Positions 1-5,695 of a DNA stretch of 5,695 nt are shown piece after piece. Source of the stretch: Acidobacteriota bacterium (GTDB taxonomy: Bacteria; Acidobacteriota; UBA4820; DSQY01); NCBI GenBank assembly GCA_022759065.1, contig JAEMPZ010000243.1:1-5695 (forward strand). The letters are read 5' to 3'. Below the pieces are notes generated by a model. That model was not told where the DNA came from and ran no database searches. It saw only the letters and a list, made by a program, of their open reading frames with translations. Position 1 is the stretch's first letter. Every line of letters begins with the position of its first letter. Both the position numbers and the translations under genes were made by a program.

Positions 1-18
1 AGGCGGAAGTATGAAGAG

Positions 19-53
19 TTAGGAGTTAGGGGTTAGGAGTTAGGAGTTAGGAG
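19..53. repeat. tandem heptamer array, five units of TTAGGAG type
   Basis: Five head-to-tail heptamers read TTAGGAG (19-25), TTAGGGG (26-32), then TTAGGAG three times (33-39, 40-46, 47-53). The array lies in non-coding DNA about 150 bp beyond the last gene. It resembles the short tandemly repeated heptanucleotides known from the intergenic DNA of cyanobacteria and some other bacteria; the similarity is in style, and I have not matched it to a named family. Confidence 0.9.
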
Positions 54-90
54 TTGTGGTACTGTCATTTTTTTAACTCAAAACCCAAAA

Positions 91-101
91 CTCTTAACCC
101 C
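91..101. repeat. second, imperfect inverted copy of the heptamer motif
   Basis: CTCTTAACCCC (91-101) is the reverse complement of GGGGTTAAGAG and matches GGGGTTAGGAG at 29-39 with one difference. It gives an alternative, shorter pairing for the array. It sits in an A/T-richer spacer that also contains a run of seven T (68-74). Confidence 0.5.
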
Positions 102-122
102 TCTTGTTCGCGTCACGTCTCA

Positions 123-151
123 CGCCTGACTCCTAACTCCTGACGCCTGAC
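123..151. repeat. inverted copy of the heptamer array, bordered by CGCCTGAC direct repeats
   Basis: ACTCCTAACTCCT at 129-141 is the exact reverse complement of AGGAGTTAGGAGT, which occurs at both 35-47 and 42-54. The octamer CGCCTGAC occurs at 123-130 and 144-151, on either side of this copy. In RNA from the minus strand this arm could pair with the heptamer array over 13 bp across a loop of about 75-80 nt. There is no U-run after the stem, so it is not a standard intrinsic terminator. Confidence 0.75.
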
Positions 152-154
152 CAT

Positions 155-181
155 CCTCCCTGACCTCCCTGGCCTCCCTGT
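155..181. repeat. 9-bp direct repeat, three copies (CCTCCCTGN)
   Basis: Three adjacent units at 155-163, 164-172 and 173-181 read CCTCCCTGA, CCTCCCTGG and CCTCCCTGT and differ only in the last base. They lie just downstream of the last stop codon. On the transcribed strand they give purine-rich CAGGGAGG units. No function is apparent. Confidence 0.8.
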
Positions 182-203
182 TAGAATTGCGGTGGTACTT
201 ACT

Positions 204-1511
204 TCATGGCGCCAGCGGGGCTATGAACAACTGCTCGGGCTGGCCGGCGCAAAGCATGAACAGCATCTTCTGCTTTCCTGTTGAAGCCGTGGCCATTGCC
301 AATACCGGCGAAGGCATTGACACCGGGTTGGAGCTCTGCAGCCAGGAATGGTCCGCCTGAAGGCTGAAAGACCGGACGTTGTACGGCGGCCCGGCCTCCG
401 CCACGTACAGCTCTCCCTCAGAGGCCGCAATCGCGGCGCATGGGCCAGTGCGCGGCCCCGGAATGAGCGAGAGCAGGTCGCCCCTGACCGCCCAAATGGT
501 TCCATCCGGCCCCAAGGCAACGAAGGTAGTTCCCGTCTCCCCCTGAAGCCAGACCAGGTCGGTGAATGTTCCAAGCGCGTCTCCGGAGGCCGTCTTGAGC
601 AGGAAGTCGCCGGCGTCCGGCTGAAAAGGCGCCGACAGGAAGCGTTTGGCTTTTTCGGGAAGGGGAAATTCCCGGAGGGGCTCCACCGCCACGGGCTTGT
701 TGGCCGAAAAGCGAGCGAGCCACCCGCCCTGCATCGGCGGCGCGAGGCTGAAACAGCCCAGCGCTCCATCGCCTGGGGTGTTTTCCTGCCAGCGGAGAAG
801 GCACGCGCCCTCTGGTATTCCGGACCCTGTAGCAACCGTCTCCTGGCCCCTTGTCTCGACGTCTATCTTGACAAACCCGGCTCCGCGCCGGACCCACAAG
901 CCGCCCCCTTTGCCGGGTTGCCAGGCAAGGCCGCAAACCGGGATGGAGAATGAGAGCCACTGGCGTCCGGCCAGGAGGTGGGGCTCGTCCTGAAGCGGAG
1001 GGACAAATTCCATCAGCACGGTTGAAGTCTGCCGCGCCTCATCGGTCGCCCAAAGCTGAAGCTCGATCTCCCCTGGCTGCCTGTTCGAGGGTTGCAGCCA
1101 AACGAGCGCCCTGAACGTGGACGGGCCGAGCTGCGAAACGATTTCGCGGGCGGTTCCCTTGAGCCCGAGCCCGCTGGCGAGCATGGAGCCGCCGCCGGCG
1201 CCCTCGACGATTCCGTCTTGCAAATCGCCTGGCACGCCCGAATCGCCAGCGACCGCGACGCGGCCATTCGCGAGGAACGGAAAGGCCGCAAGCAAGCGGG
1301 CGCCGATCGCGGCCCCTGCTCCGCGCGCTCCAGTTGAGCCATCCAGCGTCCAGGCGACCGGCTGCTCGTGGGCGGCGGGGGCGCTTGGCGAAGCGTGGTT
1401 TGCTGAAGGCGCCGCCGCCGGAGGAGTGGTGGAAGTCGTGGCGCAGGCCGCCGACGCCAGCCATAAAATGACGATAAGCCAGGCCGTGCCGATTTTCCTC
1501 TCGCCTGTCAT
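204..1511 (-). CDS. unrecognised secreted protein, probable lipoprotein, with beta-rich body
   Basis: I do not recognise the family of this 435-residue protein. The N-terminus has a basic start (MTGERK), a hydrophobic stretch at about 8-22 and Cys23 in the context LASAAC. This is a signal peptide and probably a lipoprotein site, although the residue at -3 is Ser rather than the usual Leu, so ordinary signal cleavage is also possible. Residues 24-50 are a Pro/Ala/Ser/Thr-rich linker typical of envelope proteins. A segment at about 65-172 alternates helix-like and strand-like stretches (for example GRVAVAG, 83-89). The rest is Gly/Trp-rich with repeated strand-turn patterns, and FVALGPDGTIWAVRG (330-344) and EGELYVAEAG (365-374) look like beta-propeller blades. 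Five further cysteines (193, 237, 253, 358, 421) could form disulfides. Its start overlaps the selA stop as ATGA, so translation is probably coupled, although an envelope protein has no evident role in selenocysteine synthesis. The stop is TGA at 204-206. Confidence 0.8.
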   Translation of the reverse strand: MTGERKIGTAWLIVILWLASAACATTSTTPPAAAPSANHASPSAPAAHEQPVAWTLDGSTGARGAGAAIGARLLAAFPFLANGRVAVAGDSGVPGDLQDGIVEGAGGGSMLASGLGLKGTAREIVSQLGPSTFRALVWLQPSNRQPGEIELQLWATDEARQTSTVLMEFVPPLQDEPHLLAGRQWLSFSIPVCGLAWQPGKGGGLWVRRGAGFVKIDVETRGQETVATGSGIPEGACLLRWQENTPGDGALGCFSLAPPMQGGWLARFSANKPVAVEPLREFPLPEKAKRFLSAPFQPDAGDFLLKTASGDALGTFTDLVWLQGETGTTFVALGPDGTIWAVRGDLLSLIPGPRTGPCAAIAASEGELYVAEAGPPYNVRSFSLQADHSWLQSSNPVSMPSPVLAMATASTGKQKMLFMLCAGQPEQLFIAPLAP

Positions 1512-2899
1512 TGCGCCTCCCCTGACAACGCGGCCAGCCCCGAGACGATCGCCTTGTCGTCGCCGCCGAGCAGCGTGCGCACGTGGAAAAGGACATTGTC
1601 CCTGGCGACCACGGAGATGATTGGCGGCTCGCCGGCGCGAAGGCGCGACTCGATCTCCGCCGCGCTCAAACTGGGATGGCTGATGGCAACCGCCGGCGAT
1701 GCCAGATCGTAAAGCGGGGCGGATCCTCCGCCCACGCGGCCTTTGGCCATGACTACTTCCGTCCGGAACTTCCCGCCGCAATCTTTGGCTATAGCTTTGC
1801 GCAATGCCGCCGCGCGCCGCTTGAGCGACTCTTCAGTGGCCGAAAGCATTTGCAGCGCCGGAATTTCCGCCCACCGTCCCTTGCGGTAGAGGTCCAGGAC
1901 TCCTCCCAGCAAGAAATAGGTGTACTTGTCCGCCCGCAGCGCCCGCAGGAGAGGGTTGGCCCTTATTTTTGCCGCCGCGCCCGGCGCGGCGAGTATGACC
2001 CCAGCCTGGCATCCTCCCAGGAGCTTGTCCGCGCTGAAGCAGATGGCGTCTGGCGCGGCCGAGAGAGCCTCTCCGAGCCACGGCTCGTCACCCGCGTTCA
2101 CCGCTCCGGGTGGAAGCAAAAGGCCGGATCCAAGGTCAAAAGCCACTGGGAGCGAGCGCTTTCGGCCAAGTTCAGCCAACTCCACAAGGCTTACTTCCCG
2201 AGTGAAACCAACTACTCGGAAGTTGGAGGTGTGCACCTTCAGGAGCAGGCCCGTCCTTGGTCCAATGGCTCGCTCGTAGTCGCCGATGCGCGTCTTGTTT
2301 GTAGTGCCGGTCTCCACCAGGCGGGCGCCCGCCGCGGCCATCACCTCGGGCATTCGGAACCCGCCGCCGATTTCCACGAGCTCGCCCCGGCTCACCACCG
2401 TTTCGCGGCCTTTTGAGAAAGTGTTCAGCAGGAGCATGACGGCCGAGGCGTTGTTGTTGGTCACTATGGCGAGGTAATCGGTGTGGAAAAGTTCCTGAAA
2501 TGCAGATTCGACCTTCGAGTCGCGGTGGCCGCGTTCGCCTGTCTCCACGTCCATCTCAAGGTCAACGTAACGGCAGAGCGTTTTAGCCGCCTCGTCGAGA
2601 AGGAGCCTGGGAAGCGGCGCGCGCCCGAGGTTCGTATGCAGCACGACGCCGGTGGCGTTGACCACTCGGCGCAGGGGGGGACGAAAACCGCGCTTGAGCG
2701 CCTCCGTCGCGATTCCTCTGACAGCGGCCTCGTCCGGCGCCGGCCCTCCGGAAAGCCATTCGCGCCTTAATCCATCAAGGGCATGGCCGATGGCCAGTTT
2801 TGCCGCTTCCCGGCCAAAGGCGGCGGACAGCGCCTGCGCCCACTCTCGGCGAAGAAGGAAATCCATGCTGGGCGGGTGGGACGGTGGGGAGGAGGTCAT
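1508..2899 (-). CDS. selA: L-seryl-tRNA(Sec) selenium transferase (selenocysteine synthase)
   Basis: SelA is a cytoplasmic PLP enzyme that converts seryl-tRNA(Sec) to selenocysteyl-tRNA(Sec) using selenophosphate. The 463 residues match the usual bacterial length. The SelA N-terminal motif is present as PPSMDFLL (9-16), followed by a helical tRNA-binding-type region. Family blocks follow in order: NATGVVLHTNLGRAPL (81-96), RGELVEIGGGFRMPEVM (171-187), ETGTTNKT (196-203), KVHTSNFRVVGFT (221-233), DLGSG (255-259), and FSADKLLGGCQAG (288-300), in which Lys292 is the expected Schiff-base lysine. Two departures from the usual motif are visible: Cys297 where the common form has Pro (GGPQAG), and IISVV (427-431) near the C-terminus where I expect an IGRI-like sequence. 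I chose the ATG at 2899 because the next Met (2866) has no ribosome site and would remove the PPS part of the N-terminal motif. The gene starts 4 nt after the upstream stop and its own TGA overlaps the next ATG. Identity is near certain. Confidence 0.97.
   Translation of the reverse strand: MTSSPPSHPPSMDFLLRREWAQALSAAFGREAAKLAIGHALDGLRREWLSGGPAPDEAAVRGIATEALKRGFRPPLRRVVNATGVVLHTNLGRAPLPRLLLDEAAKTLCRYVDLEMDVETGERGHRDSKVESAFQELFHTDYLAIVTNNNASAVMLLLNTFSKGRETVVSRGELVEIGGGFRMPEVMAAAGARLVETGTTNKTRIGDYERAIGPRTGLLLKVHTSNFRVVGFTREVSLVELAELGRKRSLPVAFDLGSGLLLPPGAVNAGDEPWLGEALSAAPDAICFSADKLLGGCQAGVILAAPGAAAKIRANPLLRALRADKYTYFLLGGVLDLYRKGRWAEIPALQMLSATEESLKRRAAALRKAIAKDCGGKFRTEVVMAKGRVGGGSAPLYDLASPAVAISHPSLSAAEIESRLRAGEPPIISVVARDNVLFHVRTLLGGDDKAIVSGLAALSGEAQ
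1516..1522 (-). promoter_or_regulatory. ribosome binding site that fixes the start of the last gene
   Basis: The minus strand reads GGGGAGG, then CGCA, then ATG at 1511. This strong Shine-Dalgarno sequence lies inside the 3' end of selA. It decides the start at 1511, because the reading frame stays open upstream to 1781 but that extension runs entirely through selA. Confidence 0.7.
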
Positions 2900-2907
2900 C
2901 TTCCTAA
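2886..2907 (-). promoter_or_regulatory. selA start region: stop codon inside the ribosome site, anti-SD-like first codons
   Basis: On the minus strand the junction reads TTAGGAAG-ATG. The TAG stop of the upstream gene (2906-2904) lies within the AGGA Shine-Dalgarno-like tetramer, only 4 nt before the selA ATG (2899). This arrangement favours reinitiation by ribosomes finishing the upstream gene. The first selA codons after ATG read ACCTCCTCC, which is complementary to a Shine-Dalgarno sequence. TCCT can pair with the AGGA just upstream to give a very short hairpin (4 bp) with the start codon in the loop. The coupling is well supported by position; any role for the hairpin is speculative. Confidence 0.5.
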
Positions 2908-4733
2908 AAGTTGCCCTTCTGGAACTCCTCGAGAGTCGTGATCCCCTGGCGCACCGATGCCAGCGCGCGCTCTCTCAGAAGGACCATCCCCCCGCGCGCC
3001 GCCTCTTTGTCCAGGACCTTCTCTCCAGCCTTGCGGGACACGGCCTTCCGGAAGTTTTGTGAAGGCCATAGGAGCTCAAAAATTGCCATGCGGCCTTTAT
3101 ATCCAATCCCGGAGCAGGAGGCGCACCCCTGGCCCTGGCTGACGTGGCCCAACGTGGCGGCCTCTTCCTCGGAAAGCCCCATCATCTCCAGCGTTTTTGG
3201 AGACATCTCCACCGATTCCCGGCATTCGGGGCAGGTTTTGCGAACCAGCCTCTGGTTGAGCACCAGTAGAAGCGCCTGGGACAGCTCGGCGGGTGGCATT
3301 CCCATGTCTAACAGCTTCTGGACGGCCTGAACGCCGCGGCTGGCTTCAAGCGTCGCCACCACGAGCATCTGCCCCAGGAACTTGTACATCTGCGAGATCA
3401 TGCTGGCGCTGTCCAGCAAATCGCCCAAGACGCAAACGTCGGGCTGGATGGTCGCTAGCGCCTTGAGCGTAGTGAATGTCGCTTCTGTATTGCCGTTCTC
3501 GCCGAGCGAAATCTGCGAAACGTTTGGAATGGGGCAGACGCTCTGTGCTTCGATGCTCATTATCTTCCGCTGCTGGTCCTTCGCGAGGTCGCTCATGACC
3601 GCGTAGAGGGTGGTTGTGGAGCCGTGGAAGAGAGGAGCCGTTATGAGCACAAGGCCTGATCTCGCCGAGAGCGCCGTGCGCAGGAGCCGCTCGTCTTCGG
3701 CGGAAATGCCGAGCTGGTCAAATGTCTTGATGAAGGTGTCCCTGTTGATGATTTTCATGGAGAGGTTTTCGCCAAACCGGGTCGGCAGGCAGTGGGCGAT
3801 CACCTCGAAATGGCCTGGGCCTGAGCGCATGACGACCCGGCTCTCCTGTGGCCTGTCCGAGAAAGTCGGGTCCATGCGCAAAAGCCGCTTCAGTTCCGAG
3901 ACCAGGACCTGCTGGTGCTCCCTGGGTACCGGCTTGGCCTTGTAGAGGATGCCGTCAATGCGCATATGGATGGCGACTTCCTGCTCCCCGGGCTCGACGT
4001 AGAGGTCGCTCACGTTTCTGGCCAGCGCCTTCTTGATCAATTCGGTAGCAAGGCCGGAGGAGGCCCTTTCTTTCTCCGCCGGCGCCGCCGCTTCCTGGAG
4101 GAAGGGGGCGAGGACCTCCTTGATATCCTCTGAGCTTGCCTGCATGGGCAGCACCTGGCACCCGGTCACGTTTTGGACGAAATCAATCGCCTCGCCGTCC
4201 GAAGGCCGCGCCATGGCAAGCGTAAGAATTTCCTTGGTTGACAGCCGCTCCCTGCTGACGGGTACCACTTGGAAACGGGCGCACTCGCGCGGGCCGATCG
4301 CCGCTATCAACATTGGGTCTATGACCGTTTCCTTGAGGGAGAGCTGCGTCACCGACTTCTGCTGGGAGAGGAAGTACTCCAGCGTGTCCTTGGGAACATA
4401 ACCAAGCTCGACAAGGACTTCCCCCAGTTTCCTTCCGGAGCTTTTCTGCGCCTTCAGAGCAGCTAAAAGCTGGTCCGATGTTATCGCCTTCGCGCGCACC
4501 AGCGCCTCGCCGAGCGGGCCGCGTGCATTGGCAAGCATCTCTCTGTCCTGAAGAAGCTCATCGGGGGCCGAAGCCCAGAACTTGTCCGCGTAGCTTTGCG
4601 GGGCGGCGCAGAAGCACTGAAGGCAGAAGGGGCAGACTTTTGTCGGATGCGATGGGTTGCAGGAGCACCAGACCGCGCTGAGCGCGTCATACTCTCCCAG
4701 GCAGTTCCAACAATTAACGATATACTCAGGCAT
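2904..4733 (-). CDS. GspE/PilB-superfamily protein with N-terminal Cys-rich and MshEN modules; probable pseudo-ATPase
   Basis: 609 residues, related to the hexameric ATPases that power type II secretion and type IV pilus assembly in the cytoplasm. In order: an eight-cysteine module (C8, C11, C23, C25, C34, C37, C40, C42), probably zinc-binding; a MshEN/T2SSE_N-type domain with two LGxxLV...L...L..Q repeats (73-96 and 102-125); the N2-like region with NVSDLYVEP (240-248), RIDG (258-261), RPQESR (294-299) and LPTRFGEN (316-323); the RecA-like core from about 340; and the usual tetracysteine metal site C501xxC504...C537xxC540. The core is degenerate. Walker A GPTGSGKT is APLFHGST (366-373), with Ser372 for Lys. 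The Walker B GEIRD is GDLLD (437-441). The Asp box has EAQSV for EDPVE (395-399). His-box histidines are Gln455 and Glu463. I infer that normal ATP hydrolysis is lost and that the protein acts structurally or as a regulator. The reading frame is intact with no stops, so it does not look like a decaying gene. Family assignment is sure; partners are unknown. Confidence 0.88.
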   Translation of the reverse strand: MPEYIVNCWNCLGEYDALSAVWCSCNPSHPTKVCPFCLQCFCAAPQSYADKFWASAPDELLQDREMLANARGPLGEALVRAKAITSDQLLAALKAQKSSGRKLGEVLVELGYVPKDTLEYFLSQQKSVTQLSLKETVIDPMLIAAIGPRECARFQVVPVSRERLSTKEILTLAMARPSDGEAIDFVQNVTGCQVLPMQASSEDIKEVLAPFLQEAAAPAEKERASSGLATELIKKALARNVSDLYVEPGEQEVAIHMRIDGILYKAKPVPREHQQVLVSELKRLLRMDPTFSDRPQESRVVMRSGPGHFEVIAHCLPTRFGENLSMKIINRDTFIKTFDQLGISAEDERLLRTALSARSGLVLITAPLFHGSTTTLYAVMSDLAKDQQRKIMSIEAQSVCPIPNVSQISLGENGNTEATFTTLKALATIQPDVCVLGDLLDSASMISQMYKFLGQMLVVATLEASRGVQAVQKLLDMGMPPAELSQALLLVLNQRLVRKTCPECRESVEMSPKTLEMMGLSEEEAATLGHVSQGQGCASCSGIGYKGRMAIFELLWPSQNFRKAVSRKAGEKVLDKEAARGGMVLLRERALASVRQGITTLEEFQKGNF

Positions 4734-4738
4734 CTTCG

Positions 4739-4745
4739 CCCCCTT
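4739..4745 (-). promoter_or_regulatory. ribosome binding site of the ATPase-like gene
   Basis: The minus strand reads AAGGGGG, then CGAAG, then ATG: a purine-rich Shine-Dalgarno sequence with 5-nt spacing. It supports the ATG at 4733 as the start. An ATG 23 nt further upstream is out of frame with the protein. Confidence 0.65.
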
Positions 4746-4757
4746 AAATCCACCATT

Positions 4758-4787
4758 ACTCTAATCCAAAGCTGCCACCAAATGCAA
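4758..4787 (-). promoter_or_regulatory. weak candidate sigma70-like promoter in the 80-nt gap before the ATPase-like gene
   Basis: Read on the minus strand, a TTGCAT hexamer (4787-4782) is followed after 18 bp by TAGAGT (4763-4758). These match the -35 and -10 consensus at only 3/6 and 4/6 positions. The gap is A/T-richer than the flanking genes, and a start point near 4751 would give a leader of about 18 nt containing the ribosome site. This is an inference from a poor match. The downstream genes could equally be read from an ftsEX promoter outside the window. Confidence 0.15.
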
Positions 4788-4813
4788 GCTGGCGTCAAGC
4801 CGTCAGCGGCCTG

Positions 4814-5695
4814 TCAATGCCAATGTTCCGGCGAACCGATGCTGAATGCGCCTCCGGCCGCGCCGAGAATTGCGCCCAAAAGCACCAGGCCCGCCTGGTC
4901 CCAGCCGGAGAGAAAGCTCATGGATATCCACGAAACCAGCAGGGCGCCGCTGCCGGCGGCCTGGTGGAGCATCAGGTGGCAGGCCGAAAGCAAAAGGAGC
5001 GCCGCCAGGCCCGAGAAAAAACCGAGCATCGCCCCTCCGGCCACGAACGGCCCGCGAATGCTCGCGTTGGTCGCTCCCAAGAAATGCAGGATGGCTATTT
5101 CCTCCCGGCGCGAAAGGGCCAGAATCCTTGTGATTGCCGAAACCGTGAAGACCGAGGCGGCTCCAAGCGCGCCGAACAAAATCCACCCCAGTATCCCCAC
5201 GAAGCGCGAGTAGGCCCTCAGCTTGTCAACCCACTCCCAGTCGAACAGCGCCTGCGAAACGCCGGGCTCCTTGGCCGCGTTTTCCACGAGCGCCTTGATG
5301 CGCTTGAGGTCGGCAGGCGCCCTGAGCCGCAGGCTGAGGGAGGCTGGCAGCGGGTTTTCCCCGCTTTTGAGGCCCAAATCGGAAAAGGCCGGTGAAAAAC
5401 GGGACAGGATCTGGAGCGCTTGCTCAGGTGAAATGTAGCTCACTGAAGCGACGAGCGGGTCGGCCCCGTATTTCTTCTCGATCGCGTCAACTCGTTCTTT
5501 CGAGACCCCGTCGTCCAGAAAAAGCCGCACCTCCAGGCTGCTCTCCCAGGTGGATAGCAGCGCGTTGACGTTGCCTGTAAGGTAGCGCGAAAACCCGAGG
5601 ACGAAGAGCGAGAGGGCCACGACGAAAAGAGCGAACCCGTGCATGGCCTTGTGGCGCCAGAGCGCCAGAAGCCCCTCGTTCAAGTAGTAGCCCAA
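4814..5695 (-). CDS. ftsX: FtsX-family cell-division ABC permease (5' end at window edge)
   Basis: FtsX is the membrane subunit of the FtsEX complex, which in well-studied bacteria couples ATP hydrolysis by FtsE to activation of peptidoglycan hydrolases at the septum. The 293 visible residues show the family topology: a short cytoplasmic N-terminus, TM1 at about 20-38, a periplasmic domain at about 39-164, TM2 at about 165-188, a cytoplasmic loop, TM3 at about 216-240 and TM4 at about 266-286. Family hallmarks are NPLPASL (114-120) in the periplasmic domain and RREEIAILHFLGAT (196-209) followed by IRGPF just before TM3. The first codon in the window is TTG at 5695-5693. It may be an internal Leu, because FtsX proteins usually have a few more residues before this point, so I treat the gene as 5'-partial. 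ftsE would be expected just outside the window. The stop is TGA. No EnvC/M23-type hydrolase activator follows it here. Family confidence is high; the start is unknown. Confidence 0.9.
   Translation of the reverse strand: MGYYLNEGLLALWRHKAMHGFALFVVALSLFVLGFSRYLTGNVNALLSTWESSLEVRLFLDDGVSKERVDAIEKKYGADPLVASVSYISPEQALQILSRFSPAFSDLGLKSGENPLPASLSLRLRAPADLKRIKALVENAAKEPGVSQALFDWEWVDKLRAYSRFVGILGWILFGALGAASVFTVSAITRILALSRREEIAILHFLGATNASIRGPFVAGGAMLGFFSGLAALLLLSACHLMLHQAAGSGALLVSWISMSFLSGWDQAGLVLLGAILGAAGGAFSIGSPEHWH

Noticed and set aside
19..151. The heptamer block as a CRISPR array or telomere.
   Set aside because: The 7-bp units are contiguous without spacers, and partial inverted copies follow within 100 bp; neither fits CRISPR, and a five-unit internal array is not evidence of a telomere.
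56..199. The 8-bp direct repeat GTGGTACT at 56-63 and 192-199 as a target-site duplication around a small mobile element.
   Set aside because: The 128 bp between the copies has no terminal inverted repeats next to them, and an 8-bp match in a 200-bp low-complexity region can easily arise by chance.
123..206. The TGA stop of the last gene as a selenocysteine codon, since the frame stays open after it for about 25 codons.
   Set aside because: The extension runs into the non-coding repeats, has no redox motif around the TGA, and I see no convincing selenocysteine-insertion hairpin directly after it.
348..960. Long open frames on the plus strand and other minus frames across 348-960, and similar ones over selA, the ATPase-like gene and ftsX.
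   Set aside because: Arg/Pro/Ala-rich compositions with no recognisable motifs, antisense or out of frame to well-supported genes; typical of GC-rich DNA.
1512..1781. An N-terminal extension of 90 residues for the last gene, in an open frame up to 1781.
   Set aside because: It lies entirely inside selA in another frame, is Arg/Gly-rich as expected of a shadow frame in GC-rich DNA, and a strong ribosome site and signal peptide mark the start at 1511.
4788..4807. A hairpin after ftsX (GCTGACG / CGCCAGC on the minus strand, 6-nt loop) as a terminator.
   Set aside because: The 7-bp stem has a mismatch and no U-run follows, so it does not meet the criteria for an intrinsic terminator.

Overview
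The window is a compact run of four genes, all on the minus strand, followed by a short repeat-rich non-coding stretch at the left edge (1-203). The DNA is clearly GC-rich, except for the A/T-richer spacer around 64-100. An FtsX-type divisome permease, a GspE/PilB-superfamily protein and a probable lipoprotein suggest a double-membraned bacterium that uses selenocysteine. I cannot name the phylum from this window.

In transcription order (right to left): (1) 4814-5695, ftsX, an integral-membrane subunit of the FtsEX complex, reaching the window edge and probably missing its first codons; (2) 2904-4733, a GspE/PilB-family secretion or pilus ATPase homologue with an added N-terminal eight-cysteine module, a MshEN-type regulatory domain, and a nucleotide-binding core in which the Walker A lysine, Walker B glutamate, Asp box and His box are all altered, so it is probably a pseudo-ATPase; (3) 1508-2899, selA, the PLP-dependent selenocysteine synthase, full length with its catalytic lysine; (4) 204-1511, an unrecognised secreted protein or lipoprotein with a low-complexity linker and a beta-rich body.

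The last three genes are tightly packed. selA starts 4 nt after the ATPase-like stop, and the last gene overlaps the selA stop as ATGA, so they are probably one transcript with coupled translation. An 80-nt gap separates ftsX from the ATPase-like gene and may hold a weak promoter. No selB, selD, selC or selenoprotein gene is seen here. I see no functional link between SelA and its neighbours beyond co-transcription.

Positions 1-203 hold a five-unit heptamer array (TTAGGAG type), two inverted partial copies of it, and a 9-bp triplicate. The main candidate for something new is the ATPase-like protein: its fold and metal-binding sites appear kept, while its catalytic residues are lost and new N-terminal modules are present.
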